Under the pieces are notes generated by a model. It had not been told where the DNA came from. It saw nothing but the letters and a program-made list of their open reading frames with translations, and ran no database searches. Below, piece after piece: positions 34,674 through 44,600 of a stretch of 64,000 nt of DNA. The DNA comes from an uncultured Clostridium sp. (GTDB taxonomy: Bacteria > Bacillota > Clostridia > Lachnospirales > Lachnospiraceae). Made by a program: the position numbers and the translations under genes. The DNA lies in assembly GCA_900544905.1 (NCBI GenBank), contig UQXF01000003.1, forward strand, positions 1 to 64,000. Reading direction: 5' to 3'. Each line of letters opens with the position of its first letter. Position 1 is the stretch's first letter.

Positions 34674-35257
34674 GCAGGGATTACCGTTTCGATATAATCC
34701 AATATCTCATCCCTGCCCTGCTTTGACAGTGCCGAATAAGGAAAAATCATACCCTCCCCGGACATATCCAGCTTTGTCCGGATAATTTTCAAATTCTTCT
34801 GCAGCTGGGAGCGCTTGATTTTATCCAGCTTCGTGGCAATTATAACCGGCGTGAACCCGTTATGCAAAATCCAGTCATACATCATCTTGTCATTTGCAGA
34901 CGGTTCATGGCGGATATCCACCAGCAGGAATACCAATACCAGATTTTTTGAGGTGTGCAGATAATTTTCTATCATCCTGCCCCATTTTTCTCTTTCCGAG
35001 GCAGATACCTTAGCATATCCATAGCCCGGCAAATCCACAAAATAAAATTCATTGTTTATTCTATAAAAGTTAATTGTCTGGGTTTTCCCCGGCTGGGATG
35101 ACGTCCTTGCCAGCGCTTTCCGGTTTAATAAGCCGTTAATCAGCGAAGATTTTCCCACATTTGATTTACCGGCAAAGGCAATTTCCACTCCCTGGTTTTC
35201 CGGCAGCTTACTTGTAATACCGCATACGGTTTCCAGCTCCGAACTCTTTATAACCAT
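34670..35257 (-). CDS. ysxC: Ribosome biogenesis GTP-binding protein YsxC/EngB
   Basis: GTPase of 195 residues needed for 50S subunit assembly. G1 GKSNVGKSSLI (about residues 30-40), G2 SSQPGKTQTINFY, G3 DLPGYGYA, G4 ATKLDK and G5 SALSKQG are all present. Start follows GAAGG and AGGTG sites. It is the distal gene of the tig-clpP-clpX-lon-ysxC cluster, a common order. Confidence 0.96.
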   Translation of the reverse strand: MVIKSSELETVCGITSKLPENQGVEIAFAGKSNVGKSSLINGLLNRKALARTSSQPGKTQTINFYRINNEFYFVDLPGYGYAKVSASEREKWGRMIENYLHTSKNLVLVFLLVDIRHEPSANDKMMYDWILHNGFTPVIIATKLDKIKRSQLQKNLKIIRTKLDMSGEGMIFPYSALSKQGRDEILDYIETVIPA

Positions 35258-35312
35258 ATTTCTTCACCTTCCTTCACATAATTTATCATTCACAGCAGAT
35301 ATCTGCCAATCT

Positions 35313-37676
35313 TTATTTGCCCTGCTTTAGCGCAAAGGAACGCTTTACAATTCCATTTGCAATCACTTCGCTCATATGGGATGCATAGCAGATTTCCAGA
35401 CCATCTGTAATCTCCTGTTCCAGTTCCTCCACATTTCTGCGGTTTTCAACAGGAACAATCACCTTTGTCATGCCTGCATTTTTTGCCGCCAGCAGTTTTT
35501 CCTTAAGCCCGCCTATCGGAAGGACATTTCCCTTCAAGGTCACCTCTCCCGTCATGGCAAGCCTTCCCGACACAGGACGGTTCGTCAGTGCCGAGTACAT
35601 GGCAAGCGCCATGGTAATTCCTGCAGAAGGTCCATCCTTTGGTGTAGCCCCCTCCGGCACATGGACATGCACAATATGTTTTTCAAAATATTCCTCCGGC
35701 AGCTTCTTAATCTCCGGCAATGTTCTGACAAATGACAGCGCTATCTGTGCAGATTCCTTCATCACATCCCCAAGATTACCGGTTAATGTCAGTCCGCCCT
35801 TGCCATCCAGCAGATTCACCTCAACATTTAAGGTATCTCCGCCAACCCTTGTCCATGCAAGTCCGGTGACAACCCCTACCTTATCCTCATAATTCCGGCT
35901 GTCCTCTGTATACTTCTCCACTCCCAGCAGCTCCGGAAGCTTCTTCGGTGTCACCCGTAAGGACTTAAACTCCTCCGTCAGGATTCCCCTGGCGGCTTTT
36001 TGCATCAGCTGTCCAATCAACCGCTCTAAATTACGCACACCCGCTTCTCTTGTATAATTCCGGATAAGCTTATAAATCGCATCATCCGTTAGCTTAAACT
36101 GTCTCGCCGTAAGCCCGTTTTTCTCCAGCTGTTTTTTTACAAGATAAAGCTTTGCAATGTGGAACTTCTCATTTTCTGTATAGCTGTTAACCTCTATCAT
36201 CTCCATACGGTCACGAAGGGGCGCCGGAATATTGGATGCATCATTGGCGGTGGCAATAAACAGCACATTTGATAAATCCACAGGCACTTCAAAATAATGG
36301 TCCTGAAAATGTACATTCTGCTCACCATCCAGCACCTCCAGCAAAGCCGAAGCCGTATCTCCCTTATAGTCACTGCTGGTTTTGTCAATCTCGTCCAGCA
36401 AAAGCAGCGGATTATTAACCCCGGTCTTGGTAATGGCTGTCACAATACGTCCCGGCATGGCTCCAATATAGGTTTTCCGATGTCCTCTTATCTCCGCCTC
36501 ATCCCGGATGCCTCCCAATGCAATCCTTCCATATTCCTTGTGAAGCGCTGTGGCAATGGATTTTGCCACAGAGGTTTTTCCTGTGCCCGGAGGACCTACA
36601 AGACAGAGAATCGGCGCATCCTTTCTTCCGCTTAAATTCCGCACTGCAAGATAATCTATAATTCTCTCCTTAATCTTGGAAAGACCGTAATGGTCCTTTT
36701 CCAGCTGCCGTATGGCGCTCTTTAAGTCCTGGTTGTCCTTCCCTTCCCTGTTCCACGGATACTCCAGCAGAGTCTCAATATAATTGCGGATTACCGCACT
36801 CTCTGAAGACGCATAGGAAAGACTTTTGAACCGCTTAATCTCCTTTTCCAGCTTTTCCCGCACCTCTTCAGGCGGATTTACCTCCTTTAAACGCTGCTGG
36901 TACTGGTCGCTTTCATCCTCTGTGTTCTCTCCCTCTCCCAGTTCTTCCCGGATAACCTTCAGCTGTTCCCGGAGAACATATTCACGCTGGTTTTTATTCA
37001 CACAGTCCTTCAGCTTTTCTCCAAGCTCAGCCCGTATTCCGCTGATGTCAATTTCGTTGATTAAAGCAGTCAGAAGCAGTTCTGTCCTGGCTGCAATATC
37101 CAGCTCCTCTAATATCTGCTGCTTCTCCTTCATTTTCATCGGAACGGCTTCCGTCGCCAAATCTATCAGCAGCTCCAAATCCTCTACTTTTATAAGGGTA
37201 TCGTAGGTCAGGGTATTTGGTAAAATTTTACTGCTTTCACAGCGTTTCAGCACAGATTGTATGCTCCGGATTCTTGCTTCCTGTTCCAGCTCCGTCATCC
37301 CACCCGCATTACTATATAATTCTGTAACCTCCGCATTATAATAAGCTCCGTTATCCGCTACCTTCCTTAACTCTGCCCTTTGTTTTCCCTCAAACAAAAC
37401 CCGCATATTTCCCTTTGGCAGCTTTAATACCTGGCGCACCGATACCAGTGTGCCAACCCGGTTTAACTGCTCAAATGCAATCTTGTCTTCTACCTTTGAG
37501 GTTTTTGCCATGACAACAAACAAATCCTGGTTCTGTTCCAGCGCCACATTCACTGCATGAATGGAACTTATCCTCTGTATGTCAAAATGAACACTGGAAC
37601 CCGGCATAATAACCATATCATAAAGCACCAGCATCGGCACCAGTCTCTGATTTTCTTCTGGGGTATACTGCTCCAT
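35313..37676 (-). CDS. lon: ATP-dependent Lon protease
   Basis: LonA-type protease of 787 residues. The N-terminal substrate domain runs to about 205, followed by a coiled-coil segment; Walker A is GPPGTGKTSVA near 350, Walker B LLLLDEIDK, and the C-terminal serine protease domain has GPSAG with the catalytic Ser and the catalytic Lys in IGGLKEKLLAA. The ATG at 37676 has GGAGG eight bases upstream; the earlier ATG at 37691 overlaps that site. It is separated from clpX by tandem hairpin repeats. Confidence 0.97.
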   Translation of the reverse strand: MEQYTPEENQRLVPMLVLYDMVIMPGSSVHFDIQRISSIHAVNVALEQNQDLFVVMAKTSKVEDKIAFEQLNRVGTLVSVRQVLKLPKGNMRVLFEGKQRAELRKVADNGAYYNAEVTELYSNAGGMTELEQEARIRSIQSVLKRCESSKILPNTLTYDTLIKVEDLELLIDLATEAVPMKMKEKQQILEELDIAARTELLLTALINEIDISGIRAELGEKLKDCVNKNQREYVLREQLKVIREELGEGENTEDESDQYQQRLKEVNPPEEVREKLEKEIKRFKSLSYASSESAVIRNYIETLLEYPWNREGKDNQDLKSAIRQLEKDHYGLSKIKERIIDYLAVRNLSGRKDAPILCLVGPPGTGKTSVAKSIATALHKEYGRIALGGIRDEAEIRGHRKTYIGAMPGRIVTAITKTGVNNPLLLLDEIDKTSSDYKGDTASALLEVLDGEQNVHFQDHYFEVPVDLSNVLFIATANDASNIPAPLRDRMEMIEVNSYTENEKFHIAKLYLVKKQLEKNGLTARQFKLTDDAIYKLIRNYTREAGVRNLERLIGQLMQKAARGILTEEFKSLRVTPKKLPELLGVEKYTEDSRNYEDKVGVVTGLAWTRVGGDTLNVEVNLLDGKGGLTLTGNLGDVMKESAQIALSFVRTLPEIKKLPEEYFEKHIVHVHVPEGATPKDGPSAGITMALAMYSALTNRPVSGRLAMTGEVTLKGNVLPIGGLKEKLLAAKNAGMTKVIVPVENRRNVEELEQEITDGLEICYASHMSEVIANGIVKRSFALKQGK

Positions 37677-37699
37677 TTCTTTATCCTCCATTTAACTCA

Positions 37700-37783
37700 A
37701 AAATGGTTCACTGAACCATTTTCTCATATGCCTGGCAACTCAAAAACGGTTCACCGGACATTTTTCTCATATACCTGGTAACA
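37700..37783. repeat. Tandem pair of a dispersed 41-43 bp hairpin repeat
   Basis: Units 37700-37740 and 37741-37783 share the pattern GGTTCACYGRAC then ATTTTYTCATATRCCTGG and YAAC. The first contains the perfect inverted repeat TGGTTCACTGAACCA. The same unit occurs at 54266-54300 and 62633-62718. Confidence 0.75.
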
Positions 37784-37785
37784 AC

Positions 37786-37821
37786 AAAGGAACCTGCAGC
37801 CTGCCACAAGTCCCTTTTTTC
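37786..37821 (-). terminator. clpX terminator
   Basis: GGAACCTGCAGCCTGCC pairs imperfectly with the GGGACTTGTGGCAGG side on the minus strand, close to the clpX stop codon, with A and T runs on both sides. Confidence 0.5.
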
Positions 37822-37839
37822 ATTTCATATTCCCGCCTG

Positions 37840-39132
37840 TTATGCGATTTCACCATTATTTTTCTTTGGATGACGCTTAACAAAAGACTTCCTCGGTCTT
37901 GGTGACTCGGAATATACAATCTCCGGCTCACCAGTTCCTTCAACTGCTTCTTTTGTAATAACACATCTTGAAATCTCTTCATTGGATGGAACCTCATACA
38001 TCAAATCCATCACTACCTTCTCAATGATGGAGCGAAGTCCTCTTGCACCGGTCTTACGCTCCATTGCCTCTCTTGCAATGGCCTCCAGTGCACCGTCCTC
38101 AAACTCTAATTCCACACCATCCAGTTCAAATAATTTCTTATACTGCTTGCAAATCGCACTCTTTGGTTCTGTTAATATACGGACCAATGCATCCGTATCC
38201 AGCAAATCCAGTGTTACTGCTACAGGTACACGGCCTATAAACTCCGGAATCAAACCATATTTCACAAAGTCAGCCGGTGTTACCTTTTTCAGGAGTTCAC
38301 CAACATTTTCATCTGTTTTTTCAGCAAGCTCTGCACCAAAGCCAATGGATTTTTTACCGATACGGTTCTCTATCACCTTTTCCAGTCCGTCAAATGCACC
38401 GCCGCAAATAAACAGAATATTACTTGTATCAATCTGAATAAACTCCTGGTGCGGATGCTTTCTTCCGCCCTGTGGCGGAACAGAGGCTACCGTGCCCTCA
38501 ATAATTTTAAGAAGTGCCTGCTGCACACCCTCTCCGGATACATCCCTGGTAATGGATACGTTCTCAGACTTCTTGGTAATTTTATCAATCTCATCAATAT
38601 AAATGATACCATGCTGTGCACGTTCTACATCATAGTCCGCCGCCTGAATAATCTTTAACAGAATGTTCTCCACATCCTCACCCACATATCCGGCTTCTGT
38701 AAGGGCTGTGGCATCTGCAATCGCAAACGGCACATTTAAAAGCTTTGCTAATGTCTGGGCAAGATAGGTTTTACCGGAACCGGTAGGTCCCACCATAATA
38801 ATGTTACTCTTTTGAAGTTCTACATCAAAGTCCTTATCGGAAAGTATTCTCTTATAGTGGTTATACACTGCAACAGACAATACCTTTTTTGCTTCCTCCT
38901 GACCAATTACATATTGGTCAAGAAACTCTTTAATCTCTTTCGGTTTCAATAAATTAATATCGGTGGATTCGTCAAAATCTTCTAATTCATCCTCGATAAT
39001 TTCAGAACAAACCTCGATACATTCATCACAGATATACACATTCTGCCCGGCAATCAGCTTTCTTACCTGGTCCTGTGTCTTGTTACAAAATGAACAACGT
39101 AGTGGTTTTCTGTCATCTCCGCGACCTGCCAT
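37840..39132 (-). CDS. clpX: ATP-dependent Clp protease ATP-binding subunit ClpX
   Basis: AAA+ unfoldase of 430 residues that feeds ClpP. The N-terminal zinc-binding domain has CSFCNKTQ and CDECIEVC. Walker A is [12 protein letters not shown] near 115, Walker [12 protein letters not shown], the pore loop GYVGEDVE and the ClpP-binding IGF loop is [12 protein letters not shown]. Start follows GAGGTG. It is located 30 bases after clpP in the same direction. Confidence 0.98.
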   Translation of the reverse strand: MAGRGDDRKPLRCSFCNKTQDQVRKLIAGQNVYICDECIEVCSEIIEDELEDFDESTDINLLKPKEIKEFLDQYVIGQEEAKKVLSVAVYNHYKRILSDKDFDVELQKSNIIMVGPTGSGKTYLAQTLAKLLNVPFAIADATALTEAGYVGEDVENILLKIIQAADYDVERAQHGIIYIDEIDKITKKSENVSITRDVSGEGVQQALLKIIEGTVASVPPQGGRKHPHQEFIQIDTSNILFICGGAFDGLEKVIENRIGKKSIGFGAELAEKTDENVGELLKKVTPADFVKYGLIPEFIGRVPVAVTLDLLDTDALVRILTEPKSAICKQYKKLFELDGVELEFEDGALEAIAREAMERKTGARGLRSIIEKVVMDLMYEVPSNEEISRCVITKEAVEGTGEPEIVYSESPRPRKSFVKRHPKKNNGEIA

Positions 39133-39162
39133 GGCTACACCTCGTTTTCTTTTTTACTTAAT

Positions 39163-39753
39163 TTATTCGCGATTTGTGATTACGGAATCAATGAGACCGT
39201 ATTCCAACGCTTCCTGTGCGCTGAGCCAGTTATCTCTGTCGGTATCCCTCTCAAGAACCTCCACCGGCTTTCCACACTCTTTTGCCAAAATCTCGTTAAT
39301 CTTTCTTTTTGTATTTAAAATATGCTCTGTTGTAATCTGCATATCGCTTGCCTGACTTCCGCTCGGCATTCCACCCATAGGCTGATGAATCATTACCTCA
39401 GCATTCGGAAGCGCCATACGCTTTCCAGGAGCACCGCCTGCCAGTAAAAATGCACCCATACTTGCTGCCATTCCACAGCAGATGGTAGATACATCACATT
39501 TAATATAATTCATTGTATCAAAGATACCAAAGCCTGCTGAAACAGAGCCTCCAGGACTGTTGATATACAGCTGGATATCCTTTGAAGGGTCCTCTGACTC
39601 TAAGAAAAGAAGCTGTGCAATAACAAGACTTGCTGTTGTATCATTTACCTCTTCCCCAAGAAAAATAATTCTGTCCTTCAATAATCTGGAATAAATATCA
39701 TAGGAACGTTCTCCGCGGCTCGTCTGCTCAACGACATAAGGTACTAAACTCAT
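39163..39753 (-). CDS. clpP: ATP-dependent Clp protease proteolytic subunit
   Basis: Serine protease of 196 residues forming the tetradecameric barrel. The catalytic Ser is in [11 protein letters not shown], the His in MIHQPMGG and the Asp in ERDTDRDNW. The ATG at 39753 follows AAGGAGG; the 26 codons upstream in the same frame are not family-like. It lies between tig and clpX. Confidence 0.98.
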   Translation of the reverse strand: MSLVPYVVEQTSRGERSYDIYSRLLKDRIIFLGEEVNDTTASLVIAQLLFLESEDPSKDIQLYINSPGGSVSAGFGIFDTMNYIKCDVSTICCGMAASMGAFLLAGGAPGKRMALPNAEVMIHQPMGGMPSGSQASDMQITTEHILNTKRKINEILAKECGKPVEVLERDTDRDNWLSAQEALEYGLIDSVITNRE

Positions 39754-39839
39754 ACAAAATCCTCCTTCATACAAATATACTGCCAAATTCAGCTCGATAG
39801 GAAAGGCGGTCTTCCTATCCCTGACCGCCAAACCACATT

Positions 39840-41126
39840 TTATTTTTCTACTGCTGCCTCTGCAACAAGGTCAACTGCTTTCTGAACAGCAATATCCTGT
39901 TTAATCGCATCCTTCTCTGAATCGCCAACTAAATCAGTTAACTGCTCTAAATCCATCTGATACATTTCAGCCATCTTCTTTAATTCTTCATTTAATTCCT
40001 CTTCTGATACCTGAATATCTTCTGCCTTTGCAATTGCCTCTAATACAAGACGGGACTTGATTCTTCTCTCTGCCTCCGGAGTTGCTGTCTCTAAGAATTT
40101 CTCTTTCGTCATTCCGGTAAACTGGAAATACTGTTCAATGGAAAGTCCCTGATAGCTTATCTGCTGTGCAAATTCATCTAACATCTGTTCCTTCTGTGTC
40201 TCAATCATTGGTTCAGGAAGCTCCATCTGTGCATTCTCGATAATCTTATCAATTACCAGACCTTCCTTCGTATTCTTGGCTGCCTTTTCCTTCTTCACCT
40301 GAAGTGTTGCCTTTAAATCTGCTTTATATTCATCTAATGTATCAAACTCAGAAACCTCGGATGCAAACTCATCGTCTAACTCTGGAAGCTCTGTCTCCTT
40401 GATACCGTTTAACTTACATTTAAACACTGCCGGCTTGCCTGCAAGGTCTGCTGCCTGGTAATCCTCCGGGAAGGTAACATTTACATCAAACTCTTCTCCC
40501 ACTGTTTTACCCACAATCTGGTCTTCAAATGTATCGATGAAGGAATGGGAACCCAAAGTAAGCTGGTAATTTTCTCCCTTACCACCTTCAAAGGCTTCTC
40601 CGTCAACAAATCCTTCAAAGTCAATTATTACCTCGTCATCTAACTTGGCAGCTCTGTCCTCTACAGGAATGTTCCGTGCATTCTGCTTCTGAACATTCAA
40701 AAGCTCAGCCTGAACATCCTCATCTGTCACCTCAACATCAACCTTTTCAATTTCAACACCCTTATATTCACCTAATGTAACCTCCGGCTTAACTGCCACA
40801 GTAGCCGTATATATAAAATCCTTTCCCTTTTCCATCTGGGTAATATCAATTTCCGGACGGGAAACAACATCCAATTCACATTCATCCAATGCACCCGGAT
40901 AAGAATTCTCCATGCAGGAATTTGCTGCGTCTTCGTAGAACATCTCCGGTCCATACATTTTTTCTAAATATACTTGAGGTACCTTTCCCTTACGGAAACC
41001 CGGCACTGAAATTTTACTCTTCTGCTTATTATACGACTCCTTCATCGCCTGCTCAAAATCAGCAGCCGGCACCGTAATGGTAAGCTTTGCCATATTCTTC
41101 TCTAAATTTTCAACTGTTAAACTCAT
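39840..41126 (-). CDS. tig: Trigger factor
   Basis: Ribosome-bound chaperone and peptidyl-prolyl isomerase of 428 residues. The ribosome-binding loop is in [13 protein letters not shown] (about residues 30-45), the FKBP-like domain includes [17 protein letters not shown] and the C-terminal arms follow from about 240. ATG at 41126 follows AAGGAGG. First gene of the protein quality-control cluster. Confidence 0.97.
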   Translation of the reverse strand: MSLTVENLEKNMAKLTITVPAADFEQAMKESYNKQKSKISVPGFRKGKVPQVYLEKMYGPEMFYEDAANSCMENSYPGALDECELDVVSRPEIDITQMEKGKDFIYTATVAVKPEVTLGEYKGVEIEKVDVEVTDEDVQAELLNVQKQNARNIPVEDRAAKLDDEVIIDFEGFVDGEAFEGGKGENYQLTLGSHSFIDTFEDQIVGKTVGEEFDVNVTFPEDYQAADLAGKPAVFKCKLNGIKETELPELDDEFASEVSEFDTLDEYKADLKATLQVKKEKAAKNTKEGLVIDKIIENAQMELPEPMIETQKEQMLDEFAQQISYQGLSIEQYFQFTGMTKEKFLETATPEAERRIKSRLVLEAIAKAEDIQVSEEELNEELKKMAEMYQMDLEQLTDLVGDSEKDAIKQDIAVQKAVDLVAEAAVEK

Positions 41127-41226
41127 TTTTAACAATTCCTCCTTATATATATCATTTTATTCTTTTGCAGTTTCATAATATGAATCTATCTGCCTTACGC
41201 AGTCTCCTGTCTGCACTAATCAGTCA

Positions 41227-41256
41227 ATTATAGCATGCGTTATACCAAAATGTCTA
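41227..41256 (-). promoter_or_regulatory. Sigma-A promoter of the tig-clpP-clpX group
   Basis: TAGACA (41251-41256) and TATAAT (41227-41232), spacer 18, minus strand, about 100 bases ahead of tig. No CtsR or HrcA-like operator was recognised around it. Confidence 0.7.
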
Positions 41257-41309
41257 GTGTTTTTTATAACTATTCACAACGGGATTTTACCATATGCGTC
41301 CAAACAGGA

Positions 41310-41361
41310 AAAGGCCGTAATCTACCTTTTCAGAAAAAAGTAAATTACGACCTTTATTCCC
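41310..41361 (-). terminator. Terminator of the SASP gene
   Basis: AAAGGTCGTAATTTAC on the minus strand pairs with GTAGATTACGGCCTTT around a loop of about 14 bases and is followed by T residues. It lies about 25 bases after the stop codon. Confidence 0.7.
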
Positions 41362-41386
41362 TTATGAAGCTCTGTAATCCAATGGA

Positions 41387-41575
41387 TTACTTACCAGCCA
41401 TCTGGTTCATCTGAGCTTCAACTAACTTCTTTGTCATCTGTCCACCAACAGAACCATTCTCTCTTGAAGTTAAGTCACCGTTGTAACCGTTCTTTAAAGA
41501 AACGCCTACCTCAGATGCACACTCCATTTTGAACTTGTTCATTGCGTCAGATTTCTTACTAGAATTACTTGACAT
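41387..41575 (-). CDS. Alpha/beta-type small acid-soluble spore protein
   Basis: DNA-protecting spore core protein of 62 residues. Both family blocks are present: FKMECASEVGVSL, with the germination-protease site region around MECASEVG, and NGSVGGQMTKKLVEAQMNQM. Start at 41575 follows GGAGGG. It shows that the organism can form endospores. A 7-bp inverted repeat in the leader (41603-41620) may stabilise the message. Expression in the forespore under sigma-G is expected, but I could not locate a convincing promoter. Confidence 0.92.
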   Translation of the reverse strand: MSSNSSKKSDAMNKFKMECASEVGVSLKNGYNGDLTSRENGSVGGQMTKKLVEAQMNQMAGK

Positions 41576-41602
41576 AACAGTTCCCTCCAAATCTATATTT
41601 TT

Positions 41603-41620
41603 AAGACATTCTCATGTCTT
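41603..41620. promoter_or_regulatory. Leader hairpin upstream of the SASP gene
   Basis: AAGACAT and ATGTCTT pair perfectly around TCTC in the 5' leader, about 30 bases ahead of the start codon. Confidence 0.4.
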
Positions 41621-41681
41621 GGTTATAGTATTTGCAGGGAACTGTATTTTATTTAGGAAATAATTGTTAAAATATCATTTT

Positions 41682-44600
41682 TTATTTTACTTTTCTACGC
41701 AGTACGAAGAATCCGCCCAATGCCAGCAGCATCAGTGTTCCCATTACGGCAACCGGTGCTTCGTCTCCGGTTTTTGCCGAGCCGGAGCTTCGCAGAGAAC
41801 CAACGGATGAGCCACCTGAAGCGCCCCCTCCTGAATTGGTTCCGTCTCCATCGCCACCACTTAATCCTCCTGTCTGACTTGTATTTGTCTGCGTTGTGGC
41901 AGGAGTCTGTGTAGATGGACTTTGTGTGGACGGTTTCTCCGTAGACGGTGCCTGTGTAGACGGATTCTCCGTGGACGGCTCCTCCGTAGAGGACGGCTCT
42001 TTTGAATCATATAGCACCGCGTAGGTTGAAAACTGATTGGATTCAATAATACAGTTAGAACCATCCATTTTCACATATACACTTTTTGCCTGATTATCAT
42101 GTATCCGGATAACATCCAGTCCCGATTCATCCGCTAAATCACCCAATGGAATGGTGACCGTAACCGGTTTTTCAAGATTATGTATCGGAAAGCTCTTTAT
42201 TTCATTGCCCTTGCTGTCCGTCCAAATCTTCTCTATGGTTAAATCCAGCCATGCTCCCACCTTTTTGTTATTAATGAAAGCCCATTCTCCTGGTGTCGCC
42301 TCTTTCATGGAAATATGCATAACAAATGTAACATTGCCGCCTTTGTCAATCCATTCCATATCATCTGCATTATAATTGCCATACAGTCCTGCTTCATCAA
42401 AGATAGCATCCAGACCATCTACAGATACATTTTTCCAGACATCCTCTCCCCATCGTTCTTCCACATCCGGGTCTATCAGGACATTCGTGCTGAGAGAAGA
42501 CATTGTAAGAGTTACATCCACATTTCTTCCATCCTGAACTACAACTCCCACACTCCGTGTCCGGAGTCCGTCATCTGCTTTCAGATTATATGTGCCATTC
42601 GGTACATTATCAAACTCAAAATCAATTCCAACCTGTGCCTGCTGGGCAGCAACACATTCAGCTCCCGAGAACAAGCCCACCGTTACCAGTCCGTTATCAG
42701 GAATCTGGTCGGAATCGTTATAATAAACTCTTCCTGTCACCTTTGCTTCTGTCTTGTCATCTTCCGACAGCGTTTTAAAATATCCATATGTTACCAGGCT
42801 CTGTCCCAATGACGATTTTGCCGTAACTCTGTATATATAAGAGGTTTCCGGCTCCAATGGCAGTGTTCCGGCTGAGGAATCACCAAGCACAGCAGAAGCA
42901 GACAATCCACCTGAAATTGGTGACTTCAGCTCTACAACCTCATTATAGTCCCTGTCTCCAACCTTATGATAAGAAATCTCCACAGAGGCAATGGAATCTG
43001 CACTTCCGGTATATACCCTTGCCCCGACATTTGCCGATGTTGCAAAAATCTCCTTCACCGCCATCAAATGCATGCTCATTTTTGTGAAAGCTTCTTCCTC
43101 TGCTTCATTTCCTGCAATATCCTTTGCCTGAATTGTATATTCCGCAATGCTGTCTGCCTCAAAGCTACACTGGTATTCTGTCACTTTTTCATTATCGTAT
43201 GCCGCCGGCTTACTCTCAACTGAAACCGGTGTTCCATTGCAGAGCACCTGGATAGAATCGGCGTCCACTCCGCTGACACTGTCCTTTACCCGGAATACAA
43301 CCTGTGGATTGGAATTATCACCGGACTGTGCTGATTCTACTATAATATCCGGTCTCTCCCTATCCACACTGAAGGTGTAAACATGGGAATCCTCCTCTGC
43401 CTCCCGGCACAATATACCTGTTTTACTCTCACTCCAGACACGCATCTTATAAACGCCATCCTGTAACGGAACCTCTCTGGAAGCCTCATTCTCTGAAAGC
43501 TCTGTGACGACTGAGGAATCCTCACCGTCCTTCCACAGCTGATATTTTGTAACCACTGCGGTTTTATCAATCAGGGTCTCTGTTACATTCGTAATAACAA
43601 CCGTTGCATCCTGGTCAGTAATCCATCCGTTGGCATTTACCTCCGATTGCAGAGTAACCTCCGGACATGGCGGAACCTCCTTTGAGACCTTGTCAAGCGT
43701 TATCGTTTCCGTAAAGACATTACCGGCATTATCGGAAACCTCAATGGTATAATCACCCTTTGTCGAAATTTCCACATAACAGTAAGAGGTTTTAAAGCCT
43801 TTCTCATTTTCTGCTACCCGTTCAATCTTAAACGGAACCACATCACCGTTTTGATTTTTCACATTGATGTACTTAATACCACTCAGCTCATCATATGCAT
43901 TGAATTCCAGTTTTACTTCCTGCTGATATACATCATAATTACTGGTAATGCTGACAACCGGAACCTCATCATCCACAAGGAATACAAACGGCTCAGTAAC
44001 CTCTGAGGAAACACCCGCACTGTTTCTCACCTTCGCAGATACCGTAAACCTGCCGGGAACACTGTCATCCTCCGGAAAATCCTTCTGGTTAATCTTCAAT
44101 TCAAAATCCTTCTGGGTAGTCTTAGTATATCGAAATGGTCCCTCTGTCACTTCCTTACCGTTAACATTCCATACAATATCATAAATACCGGAAACCATAT
44201 CCTCTGCTGATATTTTGGCTACACAGTTTGAATAATATTCGTCACTGCCATTCTGAACTGTTATCTCACTGTATTGACCGGACTTCACAACCCAGTCAGT
44301 AATTACCGGTCCTCCATCCTCAATTGCCCATTCATTCGGTCCGGATTCCCCATCTCTGCCCAATATCATGGAGCCGCTCTCATTTCCCGCCATATCCACT
44401 GCATAAAAATGGATATAGAACGCACTGTTTACCAATGCTGCCGGTATCTCAATGGTTGCCGTTGCTATACCTGTATTGGAATTAAGCCCTGCAAACCTGA
44501 CCTCTGTCCAGCTTCCACCAGAATCTTTTGCACTACTGGAAAGGCTATAATACAGATACTCCGGTGTAGAGCGGGTATCCTGGAATTTAATGTTAAAATT